From the NCBI RefSeq assembly GCF_007197735.1, contig NZ_CP041637.1, positions 3,195,001 to 3,259,000 on the forward strand: a DNA stretch of 64,000 nt. Direction: 5' to 3'. This DNA comes from Formosa sediminum (GTDB lineage Bacteria; Bacteroidota; Bacteroidia; Flavobacteriales; Flavobacteriaceae). The notes below the pieces were generated by a model. That model was not told the origin of the DNA and made no database searches. It was given only the letters and a program-made list of their open reading frames with translations. A program made the position numbers and the translations under genes. Shown in pieces: positions 8,338 to 17,481 of the stretch. Position 1 is the first letter of the stretch, and each line of letters starts with the position of its first letter.

Positions 8338-8979
8338 TTATTTTAAATCCGGTTGCGGTGTCATTCTTAAATATGGTTTTATTTCTGTATACCCTTTAGG
8401 AAAAATACCAGGAATATCTTTAGATTCTATACTTGGAGAAACCACACAATCGTCTCCGCTTTTCCAGTTTGCAGGTGTCGCTACTTTATGATAAGCTGTT
8501 AATTGTAAAGAGTCTATTACTCTTAAAAGTTCCTCAAAATTACGACCTGTAGACGCTGGATAAGTAATAATAAGTTTAACTTTTTTATCTGGGTCTATTA
8601 CAAATACAGAGCGGACAGTTAGTTTATCATTTGCATTTGGATGAATCATATCATACAACTCAGACACTTTACGGTCTTCGTCTGCTATAATTGGAAAATT
8701 AACCGTTGTATCTTGAGTTTCATTAATATCGTTTACCCAACCTTTATGAGATTCTAGTCCATCTACACTTAAAGCAACCACTTTTACATTGCGCTTATCG
8801 AACTGATCTTTATATTTAGCGACGGTTCCTAACTCTGTAGTACAAACTGGTGTATAATCTGCTGGATGAGAAAATAATATCCCCCAACTATGACCTAACC
8901 ATTCATGAAAATTAATTTCTCCTTCTGTAGATTTTGCTGTGAAATTTGGAGCTTCGTCTCCTAATCTTATTGTTGACAT
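8338..8979 (-). CDS. Peroxiredoxin, 1-Cys (Prx6) type
   Basis: The 213-residue protein has the peroxiredoxin active-site motif DYTPVCTTELG with the peroxidatic Cys46 and a thioredoxin fold (FSHPADYTP, FPIIADEDRKVSELYDM). The length of more than 200 residues and the C-terminal extension (VATPANWKSGDDCVVSPSI) place it in the Prx6/1-Cys group, which reduces hydrogen peroxide and lipid hydroperoxides. A second cysteine lies in the C-terminal region (GDDC), but no classical resolving CP motif is seen. The gene is monocistronic and divergent from fumC; the 175-base gap between them must hold both promoters. Confidence 0.92.
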   Translation of the reverse strand: MSTIRLGDEAPNFTAKSTEGEINFHEWLGHSWGILFSHPADYTPVCTTELGTVAKYKDQFDKRNVKVVALSVDGLESHKGWVNDINETQDTTVNFPIIADEDRKVSELYDMIHPNANDKLTVRSVFVIDPDKKVKLIITYPASTGRNFEELLRVIDSLQLTAYHKVATPANWKSGDDCVVSPSIESKDIPGIFPKGYTEIKPYLRMTPQPDLK

Positions 8980-9122
8980 AATATTTTAATATTTACTAGT
9001 TCTTAATGCCTACTAAATTAATAGGTTTATATTAAATAATCAACTTATATCTCTTAAGATTATCTTAAATTCTCATTATAAAAAATATCGTTATTAACCG
9101 ATAAAAACAAAATCAAAATCGT

Positions 9123-9130
9123 TAAATTTG
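9123..9130 (+). promoter_or_regulatory. Putative promoter -7 element for fumC
   Basis: TAAATTTG matches TAnnTTTG 24 bases before the ATG. There is no obvious TTTG -33 element. Confidence 0.35.
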
Positions 9131-9154
9131 TTACTCATAAAACTATAATTTAAA

Positions 9155-10552
9155 ATGGACTATCGAATAGAAAAAGACACCATGGGCGAAGTTAAAGTCC
9201 CAGCAGACAAACTTTGGGGTGCACAAACAGAGCGTTCTCGTAATAATTTTAAAATTGGTGCTCCTGCATCAATGCCAATAGAAATCGTTTATGGTTTTGC
9301 ATATTTAAAAAAAGCTGCGGCTTACTCTAACCATGATTTAGGTGTACTTTCGAAAGAAAAACGCGATTTAATTGCACAAGTTTGTGATGAAATTTTAGAA
9401 GGTAAACACGACGACCAATTTCCATTAGTGGTTTGGCAAACCGGGTCTGGTACTCAGAGTAACATGAATGCTAACGAAGTTATTGCTAACAGAGCTCACC
9501 AACTTGCTGGTAAAGTAATTGGAGAAGGCGAAAAAACCATTCAGCCTAACGACGATGTTAATAAATCGCAATCGTCTAACGACACCTTCCCTACTGGAAT
9601 GCATATTGCTGCTTACAAAAAAGTTGTAGAAAACACCATTCCTGCTGTAACTCAACTTCGCGATACACTTAAGAAAAAATCTGAAGCATTTAAAGATGTT
9701 GTAAAAATTGGACGTACACATTTAATGGATGCAACTCCTTTAACTTTAGGGCAAGAATTTTCTGGTTACGTGTCACAATTAGACCACGGATTAAAAGCTT
9801 TAAAAAACACGCTTCCACATTTAAGCGAATTAGCTTTAGGAGGAACAGCTGTAGGAACAGGTTTAAATACTCCTAAGGGATATTCTGAAAGCGTTGCAGG
9901 TTTTATCGCAGAATTTACAGGTCTTCCATTTATAACAGCTGAAAACAAATTTGAAGCATTAGCAGCACATGATGCTATTGTAGAATCTCACGGTGCTTTA
10001 AAACAATTGGCAGTATCTTTAAATAAAATTGCTAACGATATAAGAATGATGGCTTCTGGACCACGAAGCGGAATTGGTGAAATTATTATCCCAGCAAACG
10101 AACCTGGAAGTTCTATTATGCCGGGTAAAGTAAATCCAACACAATGTGAAGCCTTAACTATGGTATGTGCACAAGTTATTGGTAACGATGTTGCTATATC
10201 TGTTGCTGGAACTCAAGGCCACTACGAGCTTAATGTATTTAAACCTATTATGGCTTTAAACTTCTTACAATCTGCTCAAATTTTAGGTGATGCATGTGTG
10301 AGTTTTGACATTCACTGCGCCTCTGGTATCGAGCCTAACCACTCAAAAATTAATGAATTATTAAATAATTCGTTAATGTTAGTTACGGCATTAAATACTA
10401 AAATAGGTTATTATAAAGCTGCTGAAATTGCAAATACAGCGCATAAAAATGGAACAACTTTAAAAGAAGAAGCTGTAAACTTAGGGTATGTAACCTCTGA
10501 AGAATACGACGAATGGGTTAAACCAGAAGACATGATTGGGTCGCTGTCATAA
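9155..10552 (+). CDS. fumC: Class II fumarate hydratase
   Basis: The 465-residue enzyme interconverts fumarate and malate in the TCA cycle without an iron-sulfur cluster. The start [21 protein letters not shown], the substrate motif [14 protein letters not shown] and the superfamily signature [16 protein letters not shown] (about residues 318-333) are all intact. The length is normal for the family. It is a single gene with its own promoter-like box and a strong terminator. Confidence 0.97.
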   Translation: MDYRIEKDTMGEVKVPADKLWGAQTERSRNNFKIGAPASMPIEIVYGFAYLKKAAAYSNHDLGVLSKEKRDLIAQVCDEILEGKHDDQFPLVVWQTGSGTQSNMNANEVIANRAHQLAGKVIGEGEKTIQPNDDVNKSQSSNDTFPTGMHIAAYKKVVENTIPAVTQLRDTLKKKSEAFKDVVKIGRTHLMDATPLTLGQEFSGYVSQLDHGLKALKNTLPHLSELALGGTAVGTGLNTPKGYSESVAGFIAEFTGLPFITAENKFEALAAHDAIVESHGALKQLAVSLNKIANDIRMMASGPRSGIGEIIIPANEPGSSIMPGKVNPTQCEALTMVCAQVIGNDVAISVAGTQGHYELNVFKPIMALNFLQSAQILGDACVSFDIHCASGIEPNHSKINELLNNSLMLVTALNTKIGYYKAAEIANTAHKNGTTLKEEAVNLGYVTSEEYDEWVKPEDMIGSLS

Positions 10553-10576
10553 TCTCACAATTATAATTATAAAACA

Positions 10577-10611
10577 AAATCCCTTGAAAGCGCTTTTCAA
10601 GGGATTTTTTT
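10577..10611. terminator. Bidirectional terminator between fumC and nnr
   Basis: AAATCCCTTGAAA and TTTTCAAGGGATTT pair around GCGC, with T-runs on either strand. It lies between the convergent stops at 10552 and 10621. Confidence 0.9.
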
Positions 10612-10620
10612 GTTTACAAA

Positions 10621-12156
10621 TTATTTTTCTTGAACAGGTGGTTCTGGTTGCCTAAATAAATCCAGGTAAGCTTTACTTAAATTAGAAACCACATCAGAAG
10701 CTATTAAACTTTGGTAGCCTTTAGTTTCTACAGCAATATCTGCCGATTTACCATGTAAATACATTCCAAAACAAACGGCTTCTAAAGCTGTATACCCTTG
10801 CGCGAGAAGTCCTGTTATAACACCCGTAAGGACATCTCCTGTACCTCCTGTAGCTAAACCTGGATTGCCAGTAGAATTTATATAAAATTTATCCCGATAT
10901 ACTGCTATAGAATGTGCTCCTTTAATAAGTACTAAAACATTGTATTTTTTTACAAATGCTTTGGCTTTTTCTAACTTATCAAAATCGTCTTTCCATGGTC
11001 CAATTAAGCGTTCTAATTCTTTTGGATGTGGCGTTAAAATAGTGTCTGGTTTTAAGTACGCTAACAGATTTTTATGTTTTGATAAGATATTTAACGCATC
11101 GGCATCAATAACTAAGGGCACCGTATTTGATTTTAAAAAAGTAGTAAATGCTTGAATTGTTTTTCTTTCTGTACCAATCCCAACACCTATTCCAATTACA
11201 GTTGGTTGTATGTTGTAATTTATATTAGTTATTACTTTTTTATGAGTATCGGTTATTACCATAGCTTCTGGGAAAGCCGTTTGTAACGGAATATAACCAC
11301 ATTTTGGCACATAAGCAGTTACCAAACCTGCTCCGGCTGCTAAAACAGCTCGACTTGCTAATTGTACCGCTCCTATTTTACCATAACTTCCTCCTATAAT
11401 TAATCCATGTCCAAATGTGCCTTTGTGAGAATATCTATGACGCTGTTTATACATTGGTAACACATCAAATTTACCCAAAATTTCTGCTTCCGTTTCTGTG
11501 TGTTGCAAATATTCCGGATCGATACCTATATCTAAAGCTTCCCACTGTTCAATATACTTTGCTGCTTCTGGCAAGAAAAACACCAATTTAGGCGTCTGAA
11601 AACTAAGAATAAAATTAGAGGATACAACTTCATTTTCATTTTCTGGTATTTTATCTGTAAACAATCCTGAAGGCATGTCAATAGAAATTGTTAATGCCCC
11701 TGAAGTCTTAAAATGCTCAAATAAATTAACCACCCAACCGGCAATTGGTCTATTTAAACCAACACCAAAAATAGCATCAACAATAATATCTTTAGTTGTA
11801 ATTTCTGGTAAACTATCGTGTTCATGGAGAGAGGTTGGCCAATCTTTAGTTGTTTCTTTTAAACGTTCGTAGTTCACTAAAAAATCTTTGGAACGACTAT
11901 CACTATAATCTACAATAAATGTTTTTACATTATAACCATGCGTTATTAAATGTCTGGCCAAGACCAAACCATCGCCGCCATTATTTCCAATACCACAGAA
12001 AATTAAAATAGGAACTGGTGCCCCTTGCAATCTAGCATCTAACCAGTTAAATAAACTTATTCCTGCACGCTCCATTAAATCGGCCGAGCTAATATTTTGT
12101 TTTTTTATAGTTAATCTATCGCCTTCGTAGATTTGTTCTTTTGAAAATATTTTCAT
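10621..12156 (-). CDS. nnr: Bifunctional NAD(P)H-hydrate epimerase / ADP-dependent NAD(P)HX dehydratase
   Basis: The 511-residue fusion repairs hydrated NADH and NADPH. The N-terminal domain (about 1-215, YjeF_N/NnrE) has CGIGNNGGDGLVLARHL, which epimerises R and S forms of NAD(P)HX. The C-terminal domain (about 225-500, NnrD) has the ribokinase-like motifs ILTPHPKELERL and ATGGTGDVLTGVITG, where the nucleotide and catalytic Asp reside; it dehydrates S-NAD(P)HX at the expense of ADP. Both domains look complete. The gene is convergent with fumC and divergent from the thr leader region. Confidence 0.95.
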   Translation of the reverse strand: MKIFSKEQIYEGDRLTIKKQNISSADLMERAGISLFNWLDARLQGAPVPILIFCGIGNNGGDGLVLARHLITHGYNVKTFIVDYSDSRSKDFLVNYERLKETTKDWPTSLHEHDSLPEITTKDIIVDAIFGVGLNRPIAGWVVNLFEHFKTSGALTISIDMPSGLFTDKIPENENEVVSSNFILSFQTPKLVFFLPEAAKYIEQWEALDIGIDPEYLQHTETEAEILGKFDVLPMYKQRHRYSHKGTFGHGLIIGGSYGKIGAVQLASRAVLAAGAGLVTAYVPKCGYIPLQTAFPEAMVITDTHKKVITNINYNIQPTVIGIGVGIGTERKTIQAFTTFLKSNTVPLVIDADALNILSKHKNLLAYLKPDTILTPHPKELERLIGPWKDDFDKLEKAKAFVKKYNVLVLIKGAHSIAVYRDKFYINSTGNPGLATGGTGDVLTGVITGLLAQGYTALEAVCFGMYLHGKSADIAVETKGYQSLIASDVVSNLSKAYLDLFRQPEPPVQEK

Positions 12157-12294
12157 TCTTAATAATTTTAGAAAAAAACCATTAGAGATTATTCAGTTAA
12201 ATAGATTTTAATTGATTTTAAATAAAAGAATTCTAGATAACAGTAAATAATCTGCAAAAAATTATAATACATTTTTTTATATCAGTAAAAGTAA

Positions 12295-12302
12295 TACATT
12301 TG
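12295..12302 (+). promoter_or_regulatory. Putative promoter -7 element of the thr leader transcript
   Basis: TACATTTG matches the Bacteroidota -7 consensus TAnnTTTG. It would start transcription about ten bases before the leader ATG at 12322 and about 200 bases before thrA, as expected of an attenuated operon. No clear -33 element is seen. Confidence 0.4.
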
Positions 12303-12321
12303 AGAAGTTTAGTTACAAAAA

Positions 12322-12426
12322 ATGCAAAATACAATATACATTACGCGTTATATTTTAAGACCAACACATGTTGGTGCTATTGCTATTATTTCTATCTTAA
12401 ACATTATTACCCCTTGGGGTAATTAA
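12322..12426 (+). CDS. thrL: Candidate Thr/Ile-rich leader peptide of the threonine operon
   Basis: The frame from ATG 12322 to TAA 12424-12426 encodes 34 residues, of which nine are isoleucine and four threonine. It begins MQNTIYITRYIL and ends IITPWGN. It lies 86 bases upstream of thrA, whose product makes precursors of threonine and isoleucine. Two perfect hairpins lie inside it and a third follows. This is the design of an amino-acid attenuator such as E. coli thrL, although no sequence homology to thrL is claimed. The symbol is used by analogy of position and composition. Confidence 0.55.
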   Translation: MQNTIYITRYILRPTHVGAIAIISILNIITPWGN

Positions 12427-12469
12427 TTATATATCTTCCGTCCACATAATTTGTAATGCTACATTACAA
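12361..12469 (+). promoter_or_regulatory. Hairpin cluster, possible thr operon attenuator
   Basis: Three strong hairpins lie in order. CCAACA-CA-TGTTGG is at 12361-12374. ATTACCCC-TT-GGGGTAAT is at 12406-12423 and covers the Ile-Thr-Pro-Trp-Gly-Asn codons just before the leader stop. TTGTAATG-CTA-CATTACAA is at 12451-12469. None is followed by a long T-run, so a classical rho-independent attenuator is not obvious. The mechanism could be a weak terminator, Rho-dependent or translational. Confidence 0.45.
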
Positions 12470-12512
12470 TTTCAACATATTAAGCTATTAAATTTATACA
12501 ATCTACTTTAAA

Positions 12513-14960
12513 ATGAAAGTATTAAAATTCGGAGGAACATCTGTAGGGTCCTCAAAAAACATAACTAACGTTGTATCCATCTTAACCAAATATGCTCAAA
12601 CAGACAAAGTGATTTGTGTGGTTTCTGCAGTAGGTGGAATCACAGATAAACTACTAGAAGCTGGACAGTTAGCTCAATCTAAAAACAGTGCATATACTGA
12701 TGCATTTACGAACATAAAAAACATTCATATTAATATTGTTAAGGAATTAATTCCTACAGATAATGAGGCCGTTATTAATTATGTAAACACCAAATTAGAA
12801 GCCTTAAAAAACCTGTTAGATGGGATTTACCTAATTAATGAATTATCGCCTAAAACTTCTGATAAATTGGTAAGTTTTGGAGAATTACTTTCGTCTTATA
12901 TTATTGGCGAAACACTTAAAAGTCAAGGCGCTAACGCAGAACGTAAAAATAGTCAGGAATTAATTACTACCAACTCTAATTTTACTAAAGCAGAAGTAAA
13001 TTACACGATTACAAATAGTAATATTCAGGAATACTTTGAAAATAGTACGTTTGATATTACCATCTTACCTGGTTTCATTTCAAAATCTGTAACTGGCGAA
13101 ATCACAACCTTAGGTCGTGGCGGGTCTGATTTTACAGCTGCAATTGTGGCTGCTGCCTTAAAAGTTGAACAATTAGAAATTTGGACAGATGTTAGTGGTA
13201 TGTATACAGCCAATCCTAAAATGGTTAAACAAGCACTTCCTATTAATAAATTATCGTATCAAGAAGCTATGGAATTGTCTCACTTTGGGGCAAAAGTATT
13301 ATATCCGCCTACAGTACAACCTGTGTTAAGTTTACAAATTCCTATACATATAAAGAATACTTTAGAACCTGATGCTGTTGGCACCATTATTTCTAAAGAT
13401 GGTAGCAATGTAAATAATGCTGCTAAAGGAATTACTAATATCAGCAATATTGCATTATTAACTTTACAAGGTAATGGAATGGTTGGTATTCCTGGTTTTT
13501 CTAGACGTTTATTCCAAACCTTAGCACAAGAAAAAATAAATGTTATATTAATTACCCAAGCCTCTTCAGAACACTCTATTTGTTTTGGTATAGATGAAAA
13601 GGACGCCGTTGCAGCAAAATCGGCTATAGATGCCGAGTTTGAAAATGAGATTTCATTAAATAAAATAGACCCTATCTTAGTTGAAAGTAACTTATCTATT
13701 ATTGCGCTTATTGGTGATAGTATGAAAAGTCACCAAGGTATTAGCGGAAAGATGTTTAGTGCTTTAGGAAAAAATAATATTAATATACGTGCTATCGCTC
13801 AAGGTGCATCAGAGCGTAATATCTCTGCAATAATTGCGCAAAACGATGTTAAAAAAGCATTAAATATTTTACACGAAGTATTTTTTGAAGGCAACATAAA
13901 ACAACTAAATGTATTTATTACAGGTGTAGGAAATGTAGGTGAGCGTTTGGTAGAGCAAATTAAACAACAACGTAAATATTTAAAAGACAATTTAAAAATT
14001 AACTTACGCGTTGCTGGACTTTCTAACTCTAGAAAAATGCTGTTTGACACAGATGGTTTATCATTAAAAAACTGGAAAGAACAACTAGAACAAGACGGTG
14101 AAACTGCTACATTAGAAGGTTTTTACGAGTCTGTAAAAAAATTAAACTTACGTAATAGTGTATTTGTAGATGTTACAGCAAATAAAGATGTAGCGGACTT
14201 ATATGCCAAATATTTAAAACAAAGTATTGCTGTTGTAGCATGTAACAAAATTGCATGTTCTAGTAAATTAGAAAAATATAAAGAATTAAAACAATTATCG
14301 TATAAATACAATGCGCCTTATTTATTTGAAACAAATGTTGGTGCAGGTTTACCGGTAATTGATACTTTAAATAATTTAATTGCTTCGGGAGATAAAGTAA
14401 CGTCTATTCAGGCGGTGTTATCTGGAAGTTTAAACTTTGTATTTAATAACTTTAATGATACTACTAAATTTTACGATGTGGTTAAACAAGCTGCGGCCGA
14501 AGGCTATACAGAGCCAGACCCACGTATTGATTTAAGTGGCGTAGATGTAGCTCGAAAAATATTAATTCTTGCGCGAGAAAGTGGTACAGAAATGAATTTG
14601 GAAGATATAGAAAACACACCATTCTTATCAGAATCTGGTTTAAAAAGCGATACGGTAGCCGATTTCTATGAAACTCTAGTTGCAGATGAAGCACATTATC
14701 AAGCTTTATACGCTTCAGCTAAAGCCAATAACAGTCAGTTAAAATACGTCGCCGAATTTAACGAAGGAAAAGCAAAAGTTGGATTAAAAGAAATTCCTGA
14801 AGGACACCCATTCTACAATTTAGAAGGAAAAGATAATATTGTTATGTTTTACACACAACGTTACCCAGAACAACCTATGATTATTAAAGGTGCTGGTGCT
14901 GGTGCAGATGTTACTGCCTCTGGATTATTTGCAGACATTATCCGTATAGGGAACAACTAA
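12513..14960 (+). CDS. thrA: Bifunctional aspartate kinase / homoserine dehydrogenase I
   Basis: The 815-residue fusion phosphorylates aspartate and reduces aspartate semialdehyde to homoserine. The kinase domain starts MKVLKFGGTSVGSSKNI and carries TLGRGGSDFTAA near residues 195-206. Two ACT regulatory modules occupy about residues 305-460 (SEHSICFGID, GKMFSALGKNNINIRAIAQGASE). The dehydrogenase begins with the Rossmann motif VFITGVGNVGERLVEQ near 468 and includes ETNVGAGLPVI and EGYTEPDPRIDLSGVDVARK. The ACT domains suggest allosteric control by threonine, as in the family. It heads thrABC, preceded by the candidate leader. Confidence 0.97.
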   Translation: MKVLKFGGTSVGSSKNITNVVSILTKYAQTDKVICVVSAVGGITDKLLEAGQLAQSKNSAYTDAFTNIKNIHINIVKELIPTDNEAVINYVNTKLEALKNLLDGIYLINELSPKTSDKLVSFGELLSSYIIGETLKSQGANAERKNSQELITTNSNFTKAEVNYTITNSNIQEYFENSTFDITILPGFISKSVTGEITTLGRGGSDFTAAIVAAALKVEQLEIWTDVSGMYTANPKMVKQALPINKLSYQEAMELSHFGAKVLYPPTVQPVLSLQIPIHIKNTLEPDAVGTIISKDGSNVNNAAKGITNISNIALLTLQGNGMVGIPGFSRRLFQTLAQEKINVILITQASSEHSICFGIDEKDAVAAKSAIDAEFENEISLNKIDPILVESNLSIIALIGDSMKSHQGISGKMFSALGKNNINIRAIAQGASERNISAIIAQNDVKKALNILHEVFFEGNIKQLNVFITGVGNVGERLVEQIKQQRKYLKDNLKINLRVAGLSNSRKMLFDTDGLSLKNWKEQLEQDGETATLEGFYESVKKLNLRNSVFVDVTANKDVADLYAKYLKQSIAVVACNKIACSSKLEKYKELKQLSYKYNAPYLFETNVGAGLPVIDTLNNLIASGDKVTSIQAVLSGSLNFVFNNFNDTTKFYDVVKQAAAEGYTEPDPRIDLSGVDVARKILILARESGTEMNLEDIENTPFLSESGLKSDTVADFYETLVADEAHYQALYASAKANNSQLKYVAEFNEGKAKVGLKEIPEGHPFYNLEGKDNIVMFYTQRYPEQPMIIKGAGAGADVTASGLFADIIRIGNN

Positions 14961-15017
14961 TTTTAACTTTAAAAAGACAATTTTTAGATGTAAAATAAAG
15001 TTGTCGCTTTAGAACTC

Positions 15018-15944
15018 ATGAACGAAGTAAAAATATTTTCTCCTGCTACTGTGGCTAATGTCTCTTGCGGATTTGATGTGTTAGGCTTTTGCCTGGATAG
15101 TGTTGGAGATGACATGGTAATACGTAAAACCGATAAAAAAGGGATTTTTATAACTAAAATTGAAGGGTACGATTTACCCTTTGAAGCAGAAAAGAACGTG
15201 GCTGGAGTATCTGCTCTAGCCATGTACGAAGATGCTAAACCAGATTTTGGTTTTGAAATTGAAATCTATAAAAAAATTAAACCAGGAAGTGGTGTTGGTA
15301 GCAGTTCTGCAAGTGCTGCAGGTAGTGTTTTTGGAATGAATGTATTACTTGGTTATCCGTATAATAACACCCAACTCTCTTACTTTGCTATGAAAGGCGA
15401 AGCCTTAGCGAGCCAAAGTGAACATGCCGATAATATTGCTCCTGCCCTATTTGGAGGATTTACGCTTGTAAAAAGTGTCTCGCCTTTAGAGATTCTTGAA
15501 ATCCCTACGCCAAATAATTTATACGCCACTATTATACATCCGCAGATAGAGATTAAAACCTCAGAAGCACGCGCTATATTACCTAAAGAAGTCGCTTTAA
15601 AAGATGCCATTTCGCAATGGGCAAATGTAGGAAGTTTAATTCACGGATTATACACGAGTAATTACGGATTAATTGAACGTTCCTTACACGATGCTATTGT
15701 AGAGCCACACAGAAGTAAACTAATTCCGCTGTACCAAGATGTAAAAACAGCCGCAAAAGCAGCAGGTGCATTAGGCAGTGGTATATCGGGTTCTGGACCA
15801 TCTATATTTTCATTATGCGAAGGTATAGATACTGCAAAAAAAGTAGAACAAGCTATACGTAAAGTATACGCTAACAGCGACATTGCTTTCGACACCTATG
15901 TATCTAAAATTAATGCTGAAGGCATGAAAATACAAAATAACTAA
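15018..15944 (+). CDS. thrB: Homoserine kinase
   Basis: The 308-residue GHMP kinase phosphorylates homoserine for threonine synthesis. It starts MNEVKIFSPATVANVSCGFD, typical of ThrB. The ATP-binding GHMP motif KPGSGVGSSSASAAG lies at about residues 90-105 and the C-terminal motif LGSGISGSGPSIF at about 252-264. It is 57 bases downstream of thrA and 25 bases upstream of thrC, so the three genes form one operon. Confidence 0.96.
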   Translation: MNEVKIFSPATVANVSCGFDVLGFCLDSVGDDMVIRKTDKKGIFITKIEGYDLPFEAEKNVAGVSALAMYEDAKPDFGFEIEIYKKIKPGSGVGSSSASAAGSVFGMNVLLGYPYNNTQLSYFAMKGEALASQSEHADNIAPALFGGFTLVKSVSPLEILEIPTPNNLYATIIHPQIEIKTSEARAILPKEVALKDAISQWANVGSLIHGLYTSNYGLIERSLHDAIVEPHRSKLIPLYQDVKTAAKAAGALGSGISGSGPSIFSLCEGIDTAKKVEQAIRKVYANSDIAFDTYVSKINAEGMKIQNN

Positions 15945-15969
15945 CATAACTAAGACAAAAACAAACGCT

Positions 15970-17268
15970 ATGAATTTTTTTAGTTTAAATAAAGAAGCTG
16001 CAAACACATCATTTAAAGATGCCGTTATTAGAGGACTTGCACCTGACCGTGGTTTATATTTCCCAGAATCTATAACTCCACTACCAGACGATTTTTTCAA
16101 GAATATTGATAAGCTATCGCATTCAGAAATTGCATTCGAGGCCATTAAACAATTTGTGTCTCCAGAAATTCCTGAAGCCGAATTAAAAACAATTGTTGAA
16201 GAAACGTTATCTTTTGATTTCCCTGTTGTAGAGCTAAATAAAAACATTTCGTTTTTAGAATTATTCCATGGGCCAACTATGGCGTTTAAAGATGTTGGCG
16301 CACGTTTTATGGCGCGTTGTCTAGGCCATTTTTCTAAACAGAACGCTAAACAAGATGTAACTGTTTTAGTTGCAACTTCTGGAGACACAGGAGGAGCTGT
16401 TGCTAACGGATTTTTAGGTGTAGAAGGTGTAAAAGTTGTGATTCTTTATCCAAGCGGCAAAGTGAGCGATATACAAGAAAAGCAATTAACAACTTTAAAA
16501 AAGAACATTACCGCTTTAGAAGTAGATGGCACGTTTGACGATTGCCAAGATATGGTAAAAAAAGCTTTCTTAGATGCCGAGTTAACAGACCATATAAAAT
16601 TAACATCAGCAAATTCAATAAATGTTGCGCGTTGGTTACCGCAATTATTCTATTTTATGTTTGCTTATAAACAGCTTCATAACAAGTACGATAATCTTGT
16701 ATTTTCTGTTCCTAGCGGAAATTTCGGAAATGTTTGTGCAGGAATGATGGCACAACAATTAGGTTTACCTATTAAACATTTTATAGCATCAAATAACGAA
16801 AACAACGTGGTTACACGTTATTTAGAATCTGAACATTACGATGTAAAACCATCTATACAAACCATATCTAACGCTATGGATGTTGGGAACCCAAGTAACT
16901 TTGTTAGAATACAAGAAATTTATAAAAACGATTTTAAAACTTTAAAAGAAAATTTATCGTCTTACAGTTTTACAGATAAAGAGACTAAAGTCGCTATGAA
17001 AGAAATTTATAACGATTATAGTTACATTGCAGATCCGCATGGTGCTGTTGGGTATTTAGGAGCAAAAAATTATGTAGAAACACATCCAGATGCACACTGT
17101 GTATGTTTAGAAACAGCTCACCCCACTAAGTTTTTAGATGTTGTAGGCGAAGTTATTCCTGAAAACATAGCATTACCACCTCAAATTGTGGCAGTAATGG
17201 ATAAAAAGAAAAAATCTATAGAAATAAGCACATACAGCGACTTAAAAACATATCTTTTAAATCGTTAA
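15970..17268 (+). CDS. thrC: Threonine synthase
   Basis: The 432-residue PLP enzyme converts O-phosphohomoserine to threonine. The N-terminus has APDRGLYFPE. The PLP lysine is in HGPTMAFKDVGARFM near residue 107, followed by VATSGDTGGAVANGFLG, and the phosphate loop is FSVPSGNFGNVCAGM. The long-form length and the LETAHPTKF motif near the C-terminus fit the family. It is the last gene of thrABC and is followed by a strong terminator. Confidence 0.96.
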   Translation: MNFFSLNKEAANTSFKDAVIRGLAPDRGLYFPESITPLPDDFFKNIDKLSHSEIAFEAIKQFVSPEIPEAELKTIVEETLSFDFPVVELNKNISFLELFHGPTMAFKDVGARFMARCLGHFSKQNAKQDVTVLVATSGDTGGAVANGFLGVEGVKVVILYPSGKVSDIQEKQLTTLKKNITALEVDGTFDDCQDMVKKAFLDAELTDHIKLTSANSINVARWLPQLFYFMFAYKQLHNKYDNLVFSVPSGNFGNVCAGMMAQQLGLPIKHFIASNNENNVVTRYLESEHYDVKPSIQTISNAMDVGNPSNFVRIQEIYKNDFKTLKENLSSYSFTDKETKVAMKEIYNDYSYIADPHGAVGYLGAKNYVETHPDAHCVCLETAHPTKFLDVVGEVIPENIALPPQIVAVMDKKKKSIEISTYSDLKTYLLNR

Positions 17269-17291
17269 TCACATCTAATTTTTAATTTCAG

Positions 17292-17324
17292 AGGTCGTAA
17301 ATGTATTTTTACGACCTTTTTTTT
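17292..17324 (+). terminator. Intrinsic terminator of the thrABC operon
   Basis: AGGTCGTAAA and TTTACGACCT form a ten-pair stem with a short loop, followed by a run of eight T. Confidence 0.92.
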
Positions 17325-17452
17325 ATGTGTATTATGCTAAGTGTTAAAGTATTTAAAACATCTTATTTTCTAACATATTTCACATTATACTTCTCACACC
17401 TATTTAACCATATTTTATAAAGCGCTGTCTCTTCTAAACAGATTAAATTCTC

Positions 17453-17460
17453 TATTTTTG
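17453..17460 (+). promoter_or_regulatory. Putative promoter -7 element for gcvT
   Basis: TATTTTTG matches TAnnTTTG 21 bases before the gcvT ATG. The 150 bases upstream show no riboswitch-like pairing that I can support. Confidence 0.35.
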
Positions 17461-17481
17461 CGCCATATCAATACAAAATAA

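Noticed and set aside
12157-12294. Riboswitch for the thr operon
   Set aside because: I looked for extensive pairing before the leader promoter and saw only AT-rich DNA.
15813-16388. Minus-strand frame of 191 codons over thrB and thrC
   Set aside because: Both thrB and thrC are unmistakable; this frame is antisense and cuts across two genes.
17325-17481. Glycine riboswitch in front of gcvT
   Set aside because: The stretch is AT-rich and lacks the paired GC-rich domains of the glycine aptamer; a terminator or expression-platform hairpin is not visible.
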